From NCBI GenBank assembly GCA_900291925.1, contig UWYS01000030.1, positions 62,001 through 126,000 on the forward strand: a DNA stretch of 64,000 nt, in the 5' to 3' direction. Every line of letters begins with the position of its first letter. The stretch's first letter is position 1. The stretch is from Thecaphora thlaspeos. Lineage: Eukaryota > Basidiomycota > Ustilaginomycetes > Urocystidales > Glomosporiaceae. Both the position numbers and the translations under genes were made by a program. Shown piece by piece: positions 19,322 through 30,247 of the stretch. Under the pieces are notes generated by a model. It searched no databases. It saw only the letters and a program-made list of their open reading frames with translations, and was not told the DNA's origin.

Positions 19322-21586
19322 ATGTCATCAGCCATCGCTACGCAGCCCATCGTCATTGGAGACAGCTTGGCAGCGCTTCTTGGGCAGATTGCCGACGCCA
19401 ACAGCGCGCCTTCCCAGCGACGCCGCGACGATGCACGGTCCACTCAACAGCTGCCTTCGCTCGTTTCCCTCAAGTATAACTTCAAGCCCGAGTCGCTCGC
19501 CGACTGTGACCGCGGCATCCTCCACAATCCGGCGCAGAACCCCTCTTCCGAATGGCACCTGGAGCTCGACGCCTCACATGCACAACCCCCCGCCGCCGAC
19601 ACGCCTTCCACCAGCAGAGCCGGCCACGTCTTCACCGGCCCCCAGCATCCCGCAAAGGGCCTCGACTGCGTCCTTGTGTGGGACAGTAACAAGCACGCCT
19701 ACGTACTCGACCGTCTCGCATCTACTCTGACGCTCAAGTTCGAGAGGTCCAAGACCACCCTCAGCGACCCCGCCTTCGCGGCCCTCTCAGGCAAGGCGAC
19801 AGGGCGCAAGCAAAAGAGGCGGTCGGCCGATGTCGAAGACCTCGAAAGGGGCCTAGTCCCTTCCGCCAGCGCCGCTCAAGACCGCGGGCGCGACCGCACT
19901 GCCGCATCAGCCGTCCAGCGCGCGTCGTCCCGCCTCTCTTCGGTCACCCGCATTAGCTCGCCGGCGGCTTCGTCCGTCGATGCCTCGCCCATGTCGGCCG
20001 TCGCGAGATCCGGCCGCACCGCTCAGGAACAGTCCAGCCGGTCGCCAGCACCGGCTCTCAGGGCCCTAATCAGCAGCACGAGCGGTCGTCCCATACCAGT
20101 AGGCGTGGAGGTCGAAGAATTTACAGATAGCCCGCCGCCGTCAGCGACATCGGTATCGACATCAAGGCAGAAGCAAGGAACTCGAGCAAGGACAACTACG
20201 GAGGCAGAAGGTGGACGAATAGAGAGGAGCTCGGCCGGTAATGATCGGATGAGCCCCTTGAGACGGATGCGATCCGATTCGATCCGAGGGGAACGGGACG
20301 AGCCATCCGCTGTCAAGCGCCGACGCCCCGAGTCTCCGTCCCTGATGGAGGCCGAGCGGCCTCCATCGCCTCATCACATATCAGAGGGACCACAGAGGCC
20401 TTTCGATGCGACCCGGAACTTCTCAACAAGCGCATCCGAAGCGAGGCAAAAAGCGACAGAAAGCACCGAAGCACGCCCACCAGCAGAAGAAACCGGGACG
20501 GGAGACGAAGCTGCTCGGGCGAACGCGAATGACGGAGAAGACTTCGAGGACGACCTCGCACAGGTCCTGGAGCTCGATCTGGAACGCGAGCTCGACCGGC
20601 TCTCGAACGACGAAGAGGGAAGGCCGCCATCAGCGTCGCCCTCTCTTCCTTCGCCGTCCGCGCCCTCGCAGGAACAGGAGACGACGGCTGCGTCGGTCGG
20701 TGCGGATCCGCCTCGCAGTTCCGCCGTCGATCACGGCAGGTTTGACTCCGGCGTGATGGGTAGCCCTGTCGTGGCCTGCTTCAAGCTGCGACGCAACCCG
20801 GGCCAGAGGGGCGCCTCGGAGGACAGTCTCAAGGCGACGGACCCGATAGAATTGCCGACGACGCCCGCTGTCCAGACACCGTTCGAAGAGCTGACACGAT
20901 CGCCCGAGCCCGGGCCTCACGCGGCCGGCGCCGCCTCGACCCTTGCCAGTCCGTCGCTCGCGCGGCCCGATGTAGGCAGCCCGATGGGACTCGGCCTACA
21001 GACGCTCGATCCCGCCATCCCGCCGGCCGGATCGCCCCTTGTCGACCACGCCCGGCATGACACCATCGTCCGACATTCGACCTCTAGCGTCGAAGCGACA
21101 AAGGACAAGTCCAACGCCTCTGCGGCCACCACTGAGCCGGCAACGATAGTAACAGGCTGGAAGCCCAAGCCCGCCGCCGAGCGGCAAGTGTATGGCGTGC
21201 CTGAGGAGGAAGATTCGGCAGGCGATGAAGATGCGGACGACGACGATGAAGACGAAGACGACGATGAAGACGACGAAGACGACGATGAAGACGACGACGA
21301 TGACGGGCTAGACGACTTTGCGGCCGAGCTGCACTTGACGCTGGCGGACGACGCGGCCCCCAGCGACCCGGTCGAAGCACCACAGCCGCCGGCCTCGTCG
21401 TCATCGCCCTACTCGACGGGCGCACAGCGGAGAGCCTCCAAAGCACCAGCGACCTCGGCGATAGCCAGAGGGCAGACAAGACCTTCATCGACTACCGCCG
21501 CCGCAGCAGCTGCGGCAGCGGGTCGCAAAGTGTACGGACTGGGTGGGCCAAGGGAGGAAGAGGACGATCTAGAGGATAGCGACTGA
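19322..21586 (+). CDS. EAF (ELL-associated factor)-like transcription elongation protein
   Basis: Single exon, 754 residues from ATG 19322; the frame is open upstream without a convincing ATG. Residues about 40-145 resemble the EAF N-terminal domain: SLVSLKYNFKPESLADCDRG, an acidic/hydrophobic stretch, HVFTGPQHPAKGLDCVLVWD and YVLDRLASTLTLKFERSK. EAF proteins bind ELL and stimulate RNA polymerase II elongation in the nucleus. The remaining ~600 residues are Ser/Pro/Arg-rich and look disordered, with a run of about 28 almost continuous Asp/Glu residues (nt 21223-21306). Acidic transactivation tails are known in animal EAFs. The domain call rests on the YNFKPxS and VLDRLxSxxTLKxxRxK patterns; other parts give no homology signal. 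Confidence 0.72.
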   Translation: MSSAIATQPIVIGDSLAALLGQIADANSAPSQRRRDDARSTQQLPSLVSLKYNFKPESLADCDRGILHNPAQNPSSEWHLELDASHAQPPAADTPSTSRAGHVFTGPQHPAKGLDCVLVWDSNKHAYVLDRLASTLTLKFERSKTTLSDPAFAALSGKATGRKQKRRSADVEDLERGLVPSASAAQDRGRDRTAASAVQRASSRLSSVTRISSPAASSVDASPMSAVARSGRTAQEQSSRSPAPALRALISSTSGRPIPVGVEVEEFTDSPPPSATSVSTSRQKQGTRARTTTEAEGGRIERSSAGNDRMSPLRRMRSDSIRGERDEPSAVKRRRPESPSLMEAERPPSPHHISEGPQRPFDATRNFSTSASEARQKATESTEARPPAEETGTGDEAARANANDGEDFEDDLAQVLELDLERELDRLSNDEEGRPPSASPSLPSPSAPSQEQETTAASVGADPPRSSAVDHGRFDSGVMGSPVVACFKLRRNPGQRGASEDSLKATDPIELPTTPAVQTPFEELTRSPEPGPHAAGAASTLASPSLARPDVGSPMGLGLQTLDPAIPPAGSPLVDHARHDTIVRHSTSSVEATKDKSNASAATTEPATIVTGWKPKPAAERQVYGVPEEEDSAGDEDADDDDEDEDDDEDDEDDDEDDDDDGLDDFAAELHLTLADDAAPSDPVEAPQPPASSSSPYSTGAQRRASKAPATSAIARGQTRPSSTTAAAAAAAAGRKVYGLGGPREEEDDLEDSD

Positions 21587-24500
21587 GCCGCGGTACTCTG
21601 TATGTATGCTCTGGGCTCCTAAGCTTAGATGTGCCGCATCGTTTTTTGTCCTAGCAATAGCAAGGACTCGACCACCTAGCCAGTGCGGCGGAGCCGACGA
21701 ACAATAATCTTTTTGTAAAATGTGAATAGCACTCTCATTGAAGCCCGACCGACGGGAACGCGGAGTCCACACGCTGTAGCCCGTGCGTAGTGTCAGTCTT
21801 GTAGAAGATAGATGTCAAGGATGATGGATTCCAGCTCGACGATGGTGCCCAGGAGCCTCTATTTGTACATTAGACGGTCCCCAGCAATCCCACAAGCATG
21901 CCTTGGGTCTCTGAGATGCTCTTGGGACGCCGTCGGCGTCCCGCAAGGCTTCTACCCGGAAGGCTTCTACCCGTAAGTCCTGGTGGTAGCAGCTCCCACG
22001 GCGAGTCGACGACTGACTGCAGCCCGATCGGTCCGATTCCATCGGGCTCAGATCCGATGCGGCCGATCGCCAACAAGTCTGACCATCGCATCCCATCCTA
22101 CGGGCGCGGTACGTGCGTGCGTCAGTTTGTCGGCTTGTAGCGCCACTTTTGTTGCGTCAAGTGTGTGGCCTGCAGGCTTCGGGCGTACATACATCACTTA
22201 GGCATACACGCTCTGACACATAAGCAAAGTGTTGGATTGTGGCATGTCTCACTCAACCCTCGGCGACGCCTCTTGACCTGCCCACCTCTCGACCTGATCG
22301 TAACGTTGCAGAATTGAATAAAACTGGACTGAGAAGGTTGTACATAACGCAAGGGTGCCATAAGTAGACACACAGTTTCGAAGTCCGGAGACGGGGTCGT
22401 ACTCCAGCCATGTAACCGATAGCCGGTGCGTATCAATCCGTTTCACCATGGTGCTTGATCGTACGTACAGTACATACAGTACCGTCTTTGGGCCGTCCAA
22501 TAGGTAAGTACTCACGGCGTGACACCCAGTTCGACCCTTACAGTACACCGTCAACCCATAGGGTTGCCACCACCATGAGCCCCTGTACGACATCGTCTCA
22601 ACGGACTCAAGTCAGAGACGAACGAGTGTCTTTGGAGCCAACCCACCAGCGAAAGCATAAAGATGCGAACCGAAAGAAGCTTAACCCACCGACCGACGCA
22701 AGCTACGGGATGGGGATGGAGGCTAGGGGGCAGGGGTACACCCGGGTTCACATTGACTCGACTTAGCGCTTCCGCTGCAAAGGTTGTCTTTGCAGCGTCT
22801 TGGCGAATCAAGCATGGCCTACTGTATACACTTACAGTACAGAGTCTTTACTCACGTATGGTAGTCAGTAGTGTGTATCGCTCGGGTCAGCTGGGTCCGA
22901 CGAGACTTAGATCACTACATAATATGTAGCGGTCCGGCCTCGTCAAGAAGTCGGAGAACCGGATCTGCACATCTACAGTTAGGAGAGCACATTCGTCATA
23001 TAGAGTATGTACATACGTACGTACAGTAATTCCGGAAAAGTGGGGGGAAGGATTCTTGATTCCGTGAAGCGGATCCTGTCAGGGAAGCGACCGTCGTGAC
23101 AAGGCGGCCGAGCTAGGAACGATGTTGGAGGCGGAAGGAGGTGGAGCGCGCAGGCGAATGATTTTTGGGTAAGGAAGTCAAGGGCTGGTCCGGGCCTATG
23201 GGTCTCCCTCAACTTAGCGACGTAAAGATCCCGGAAACCGCGGCCGAAGCCTTGTATCACCGTCACCATACATACGTTTCTACTGTACCTTCGCCGTCTT
23301 TTTTTCTTTCCCTTTTGCTCGGAGGTCTCTGCAAGGGTCTCGTCTAGATCTCGCTCTTGCACATACAGTACTGTACAGCCATGACCTCGGATCAGCTGGC
23401 TCCTTTGGAGCCTATATGTACTCCTCCCAGCCCGTTGTACTGTAAGTAGTACCCGTAAGCTTACACAGCCAAACATGTGTGCACCCTGGTTCAGGAGCGA
23501 GCGCGCCTCCCTGCCAACGGAACGGTGTGGCCGCGACGAAGCACTCTCTGGCTGGGATGCGATGATCTGGCGAACGCGCATCCCACCGCAACAGCGACGC
23601 TTTCTAAGTAGGCCTAGGTGTGTACGTATGTACTCTGTACTGTATGTTGGCGTTCTCGGACCAAAGCCTTAATCATATTTACAGACAGGCGGGTCCCACC
23701 CTTTGGGAAAATTATACGGACCAAGCCACATGGGATCACCGTACGTTGTCATGAATGGAGGCCACCGTCCCTACGGGGTGTTACATTTATCATAGATGAC
23801 CACGAGCTGGACGGCGGCTGGGAGAATACACTGCTAGTGTACTACTCTTTTGCTGACATAGCGACGTCGTCAGACCTACGAGCTTCCGCTGCAGCCGGCC
23901 TTGCGAGACGCCCCCTTAGTGGCGACCCAGGCGAACACCAATTTTGTCTCTAGCTCGTCAGCCTACAGTAAGTTAGAAGTAGACAATCGGCAATCGTGCT
24001 GTCCCACCGTTCCGTACAAGACCTCTGTCGGCCTATTCTTGATTCCGAACCCATGCTTGCGAGGCAGGATGAGGCCAAAGCCGAAAACTCGGACGAAAAG
24101 CCGTCAGCAAAGTGGTTGTGAGGGGCGAGGCGTTCCCTTTGATCGACACCTCCCTCCCTTTGTTCCGTGGTTGTTTGCTCACTTAGTGCGAGGCGGCGAA
24201 TCGCGGCTTCCCCAGCCGGGCAGTTTCCTGAAGAGGAAGGCTGTCGCGGAACAGGCTGGCCGAGCACTAACTAGTAACTTGATCCCGTCTGGTATGTACG
24301 TACGTGTCGCCTCAGTTCAGCTGGCTTATGCGCCGACAACGGCGTCGGCGGTGTTGGGGGCATCCAGCAGCATCAGGTGGCCAGTCGGTGCCACACCCAA
24401 AACACAGGCTAGAGGTCCAGTCTCGCTCAAAGCGATACGGAGCCAAGATTTCAACACTGCTCCCGCTCCCGATTGACAGGAGCTGCTTTTTGACATGGAA

Positions 24501-26511
24501 GGGGGGTTGACCCCGGCTTGACGTGGAAATGCTATGTACGGATTCACCCATGTCATCCATACCCAATATTTGCTGCAGGACCTCGTCTTCGGCAACCGGG
24601 AAACCTGGGTGCGGTGCGACGAGCCGTATCCCTGCGCAGTACGATAGCAGCCAAGCTTCAGCCACCGTCGCCGTTGCCTTTGCTGTTGCTGCACGATAGC
24701 GATGAAAGCCCGCAGCCGACATAACCGCTCGCCTGCGCCACCCTTCGTCCGTCCGTCCCTGCCTCGCACACTCTTGTGTACTGTAAGTACAGTACACTAC
24801 TGTACAGTGGTAAGTACTCTCTTACTCTGTTGCTCCCCCCGACCAGCGGTACGTAGCGTCGTCCTGTAGGCACAGTTGGTATAGTGCGGCACTGTACCTC
24901 CCCCTCCCTCAGTCTGGGGCAGCCTGATACTGCCGCACATGGGCAGCCACGCCGAGTTCTGCTTGCTTGCCATCTGGCTGATTCCACGAGACCCCCGTCA
25001 GAGTCTGTCCGTCTTTCTGTCCGTTTGTCCGTCGGTCGCGGCGTTGCTTTGTTGCCTTCCCTCCTTTCTTCCTTTCCCCCATGCCGCTCACCTACCTCGA
25101 ACCCGCCCCCGATTTCCGCCACTACCTTTCTCCTCCGACATAGGATCCACCACCGACACGATATAGGATTGCTTGAATGTAGCGCTGCCAGCCTGGACGC
25201 CGACCTTGCTGCGACATTGACAGGGCGGCCCTGAATTCTCGGCTCATCCCGCTCGCCTTCGTAGAGCTGTTCCCTGCACCTCCGATTCTTATCGTTCTCT
25301 TTCGTCAACGCCGATCACAACACTTACACCCCTGACATTTCCCACAACAAAAACAGCCTTTTTGCCAGCGATCTATCGAGCAAGCGACGAACAAGCACAT
25401 ACATACGCTCCAGCAGCAGCTAGAGGTCCCTCCCTTCCGTCATCTTTGACCCGATCTCCGGTTCTGTTCCTCTGATATCATACTCGTCCCTGCGCCTGGC
25501 ACCTGGCGAGTATCGTGCTGCCATTTCTTCCGACGCCGAACTCGCCCGACACCTCCGGGCGGTTATCGTTCCGCCCTCCCGGGTATCTTAAGGCTCCGAC
25601 GCAGCGACGTACGGGCGCTCTCCCTCTCTCTCGCACACTCAACCTTTCGGCTAGGGCAGGATCTGCTTCTGCTCCCGGCTCGTCGCCGTTCGATTTCCCA
25701 GCCTCTTTTCTACGCACTATCCGACACCGTGGGCATCTCTTGCATCCTTCAGCTTCATATCGACGGGGATCGCCGCACTCGCCATCGCCACACGCAGAGA
25801 GACCGGCCTCTCAATAAACCGGTGATCTCACCAGCAAAGGTCCAGATTGCCGCTGCCGTTCTCAGATTTTAGATTAAGATTCTCTTCCACGGCGTCTCTA
25901 TCATCAACCTGAAGCCTCAGTGGACCTCCGTGACCCTCCGCCGTCTTTTCCGCCCATCCCGCGTTGCCGTGAGGTCTCAGTGGAGTGAACCGCGGTGCTC
26001 GCCGAACTTGCTAAGAACGAGGAGGATCGGTACCCGACAGAAGCTCGTGCATACCATATTGGCAGGTGCAAGAGACAAGGTGGTGGCACTGACTGCCCAG
26101 GCGGTACAAAGGAACGCGCTGCCAGCCTCTATCGGTCGCTTCTCTTCAACGACGAAGCCTGGGACAGGAATTTTGCCCGAAGCCGACCCTCGACCTTCGA
26201 CCATTTGGCCTCGACGCGCTATCGGCCGCTGAATGCCAGCACTTAGCAAACTCGACCTTCATCACGGTCGTTTTGAAAGGGCCTTTCGGGCCCGCGCCAG
26301 CCGGCCGGCCGACCAACCCTCGCGTTGGCTCCGCTGCCCGTATCCCTCTCGCACGGCGGCAGCTCCAGCGATCGGCTCGGCTCCAAACGCGGCCACGCCC
26401 CCCTCCACGGTAGCCAGTGCGGTCTAGAGTGTGAGAGGCAGGCACAGCTCGCTGACCTGCAGCTTCTCTCACTTACGCCCAGCCTTGAGCTGTCTCGGGC
26501 TGAGTCAAAAA
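21587..26511. other. 4.9-kb gene-poor region rich in TACTGTA motifs
   Basis: The longest stretch without a supportable gene. It is visibly richer in A/T than its surroundings. All open frames are short, lack good ATG context or look like random translation, and no transposase, reverse transcriptase, terminal repeats or RNA gene was seen. About 16 TACTGTA/TACAGTA heptamers fall between 22466 and 24805. A short tandem duplication (CTTCTACCCGGAAGG-type) lies near 21948-21973. The last ~1 kb (25300-26511) is C/T-rich and probably promoter and 5' leader of the gene starting at 26512. A long non-coding RNA or a small lineage-specific gene cannot be excluded. Confidence 0.5.
24778..24805. repeat. 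Inverted repeat GTACTGTA-AG-TACAGTAC with adjacent copy
   Basis: 24778-24795 is a perfect 8-base inverted repeat with a 2-base AG spacer; a further TACTGTAC follows at 24798-24805. It is the densest cluster of the motif that recurs across the gene-poor region. Confidence 0.8.
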
Positions 26512-29500
26512 ATGCCGCAATCCGGAAGCGCCCCGGTCCCCTCGCCACAACCTTCTTCGAGCTCCACCGCTCCCAGGTTGCCGGCCATCGGACGACCGAG
26601 AACGAGCGATCCAACGCACAAAAGTGAGAGCGACCGCGGCGACGACCTCAGCGACGGCGAAGGCGACGAACAAGGTCCCCGTCCCCACGACGTGGCGGAC
26701 ATGTCGGTCGAAGAAGATGAGCTCTCTGATGGCCATAGCCACGGCTACGGTACGGCCGCTCGGCGACCACGAAATCGGGTCGAAACAAAGTCTCGCAAGG
26801 TTCCATGGTCGTCGCAGTCCCGGAACTCTCGTTCGAGCAACACGACGGCCGACGTCAAGGGCAAGGCGGTCAGCGTCAGCGCCGGCACCACTCCAAACCC
26901 TGCGCGAGACGAAGAGGTGCCCACGTTCCGATTTCATCCGAGCTCGTTGCCGATGAGGGGCCTCGCCGCATCGCGTTACCAAAGGCCCGACGGCTCGTCG
27001 AGAACAACGATGCAGCTCCACCTCGCGGACAGCAGCGGCGACAGCGGCAGCAACGCAACCGCAGTGCCATCTAGCGCTGGTGCGTCCATGGACCGGAGAG
27101 GGCGATACTCGCAGCTCTTGCCGCTCGACCAGTCTTCCTCGCCCTCCACCAACTCTTCGGTCTCGTTCTCGGCTCCCTCAACGGCCAAGCGCACAGAGCA
27201 CAAGGGAGCTGCACCAGAAGTGCCGTCGTATCGTCCCGGTGACAACGTGGCTGACCAACGACGAAGACCGAGCGCAGTCCCCGACCAGGAGCCTCGCCAC
27301 AATGCCGGGCTAGCCCGCAGTCTTGCAGAGGGCCTCGCCGCATGGGTCCGCCGTCCTTCCGACCTAGCGGTGGCGTGACTCTCGGCGAAGCAGAGGCCGC
27401 CGAAGCCCCTCAAAACGACGACACCAAGGCCACATCGAGTGACCGGCTGGCGCCGCTCCAGCCTCGCAATGACCTGACCCCGGAAGAGAGTGAGTCTGCT
27501 GCGTTGGTCGGTGCGGTGGCATTAGCGGCGTTGCACCAAGCCCGAATACTAACCCTCAGCCCGTTGTACTCGATGCCTCGTCATTGGCCTCGGTCTCTCC
27601 ATCCACCCAGTTGAGATCTTCTTGGACCTCATAGTCAAGCACCAGCCAAAGACCCTATCGCCCGAAAACATGACCCGCAGCGTTAATGCTCTCTATGACG
27701 ACTGGCTTGCCATGTGCGCGACCAAGAGCATCGTCGCCAAGCCTAAAAAGGCGTTGCTGGATGAGTACGCCAAAGTGAGAACTGCGGATCCTTCTTTCGG
27801 CGGGAAAGAATTCGCACCATTCGCCTTCTGAGGGTCGGCAAGCTGACGAACTGCCGTGCGCGCACTTTGTTTCTCTTCACCCCGCCCGCTCGCCGCGTCC
27901 ACAGATCTACAAGGGGCATTACGGCCCTGTCGCCGCCTCGCGCGCTCGCTATATCGCAGAGGAGAGTGCGCGGACGTCCCTGGGGCCTGCGCGCCGCTCG
28001 ATCGATGGCTCAGCGAGGCCACACGGCTCAGAAAGCCCGAGCACCTCGAGCTTCATCGATGAGCCTGCCGCACAGCAGCACCGGCGCTCTCTACCACCAC
28101 GGTTCGACGCCAGATCGAACGACGGTCCCGGTCCTGCTAGAGGTCCTCTTCCGCTTACGCCGACCTCGCCAGGTCCTTCGTCCATTCGAGGCGAGGATTT
28201 TGCGGGACTGACGGACGCCAAGCAAGGCGGCGGTGCCGCCGAGGCCAAGGCTCGGAAACGCAAACGTGCCGAACACGCTTCGCCGTCGGAAGAAGATCGG
28301 TCGCAGCGCCGAAAAGCCCCGAAGGCTGCTGCGGAAGGCGGTCAGGGCTCCGGTGGCGCGGCGGTGAGCGGGATCGCCAAGGTCGGGCGCAACGGGCTGG
28401 CGGTCCTGCCGCCTGGGTTGTTCGACATCCTTCGGAATCATCTCAAGGACGACATCCTTGGCGGTATCGTGCCGCTGATCCGTTCCGACCTAGCCGAGCA
28501 GTCTCGCGACATTCTGCTCCAGAATCAGGAGATGATGAACCGCTTGCACGCGCTCGAGGACCTGACGAGGAGCCAGGACGTTAGCATCCGGCGGCTTCTA
28601 TCTCGCGACATGGCGCGCGATCCGGTAGAGTGGGTGCCACCGCCGGGACCGGGCAGCACAACCTCACCCTGGGACGTCAAGAAGGGTCTTCGAACCGACC
28701 GAGATGGCGAAGGCTCAGGCCCAGGCCCCGTTCCCAACGATGGCGGCCCCCATCGACAACACGAGCCCGGCCCTCTGGGTCCATCGCCGACGCAGCGACC
28801 ACCCTCTGGCAGCACCGCCTGGTCACCGAGCATTGGTTCGCCGACGCTGCAGCACAGGCGGCGCAGCGAGTATCTTGCGGTCGAGGATCCTCGCTTCACT
28901 CACGGCGGCGGCGTTGGCGGCGGTGGCCCCTCTCAACGACAGCCCGGCGGCCACGAGACCAGGTATCTGCGTCACGATCAGGGTGTTGCGATTGGTGATC
29001 GGGTCAGTCCGTTGCCGTCGCGTGACGGCGATGCCGCCACGCTAGGCGACAGGCTGCTGGACGGTGACGAGCGCGGTCCGCCGTCGCGACACCTTCCGCC
29101 TCGCGACTACCCTACCCACCCTCAAGCCTCCCAACTTCACCATCACCTTCACCCTCGCCATCGCCATCGCCACTATCGGTTGACTGGCGGTCGCCCGCCG
29201 GTTTGGCCACATCCAGCTCGGAAGCGGGGCTCGCCAGCTCGCACAAGTATGCGTGCGGCTCGCCGCACCCGGTCGACAACCAAGCCGGCCCTCCGCCGCC
29301 CTTGCGAGGCCCGCCACCATCAAACTTCCCACGAGGCCAAAGGTTGATGCACGACGCGCCGCCGCAGCAGCCATCGTTGCCGCCGTTATCGATGACTCCC
29401 GGAGGGCCCTTTGACGGAAGGTCGCGACGGCCCTCGGACCACTTGCACCGAGAGACTGCGTACAGCATCGACTCGCGCTCGTTGGCCCGACCGCCTGCTG

Positions 29501-29532
29501 GCTATGACGCTGAATCGCCTCGCCACCGTTGA
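26512..29532 (+). CDS. Unrecognised Ser-rich protein with coiled-coil region (multi-exon model)
   Basis: No family recognised. Proposed exons: 26512-27227, 27278-27489, 27560-27774, 27905-28962 and 29127-29532 (868 residues). Two introns are well supported. 27490-27559 has GTGAGT, a TACTAAC branch site and CTCAG. 27775-27904 has GTGAGA and CCACAG, joining DEYAKVR to IYKGHYGPVAASRARY. The first intron (27228-27277) and the last (28963-29126) are inferred only because the frame must change, and are weak. Without the last, the frame ends at 29347 in a His/Arg-rich tail. Exon 3 encodes a compact hydrophobic block (LVIGLGLSIHPVEIFLDLIVKHQPKTL) and exon 4 a KRKR basic stretch and a helical segment (FDILRNHLKDDILGGIVPLIRSDL, then LLQNQEMMNRLHALEDL). 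A nuclear or regulatory role is only a guess. Confidence 0.5.
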
Positions 29533-30247
29533 TCAATGACCTCGACGGTCCGCTCGCGTGCCTCACCGGCTGCGCTAGCTTGTGCTTTATCATTCTATCA
29601 TTGCTCCAGCTGCCCCTTCCCTTCTCCATCCCTCTAAGCCCTAACATACGTCTCGTTCTGGCATCGCGCATCGACAGCTCCATCCCACTCTCTCCATTCT
29701 CGCCCTCGATCCAATCCATCTAGCCCCTCTAATCAAAACACACCCCGTCCTTTAGCCATGTTTTCCTACACTCCCATCGTCCATCCTCTCTCGTCCCACA
29801 TCTCGCTAATCAAGTCACACACTCATCTTCGGCATCATTCCGCCATCTCTTCTCCTGCCGTTCCCCACACTGTCTGCTATCTTCTACGATCGTATGCTCA
29901 CAAGAGCTATGAACGTTACTTCTATTCCATATTGAACGCTCCCCTCTTCTCGTTATACGTTCAGGAGGGAGTTTGTACAGACCAAAATGGATCACACTGG
30001 AGAAGCTACAGCGCAAAAACACGAGGCTTTCCTGTCCTCTCGTGCCGACGCCGACGCCGCTAAAGAAAGGGTGACGGTATAGCATTTCCATACGAGCGAA
30101 CAAAGAGAAACATCATCCCAATACGACCGGGGAGGACCATTCCACGAAAGATAGAGCATATAAAGATGGTGACAAAGGTACTTGATTATACTAATCTACG
30201 TCTTACGACACATATGCGACGAGCAAAGTCCGGAAGGCGAGGATGAG
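29533..30247. other. Convergent intergenic region
   Basis: Between the unknown gene and the CFA-synthase-like gene. More A/T-rich; a 101-codon ATG frame at 29758-30063 has no recognisable features. Nothing else seen. Confidence 0.5.

Noticed and set aside
22979..23581. 200-codon minus-strand frame in the gene-poor region
   Set aside because: No ordered or familiar sequence, no flanking splice or leader signals, and it contains the recurrent TACTGTA motifs.
23901..24476. 191-codon plus-strand frame in the gene-poor region
   Set aside because: Translation looks random, with no ATG-context support and no recognisable motif.
29758..30063. 101-codon ATG frame between convergent genes
   Set aside because: A/T-rich, ends in an Arg run, no homology signal; lies in presumed 3' UTR sequence.
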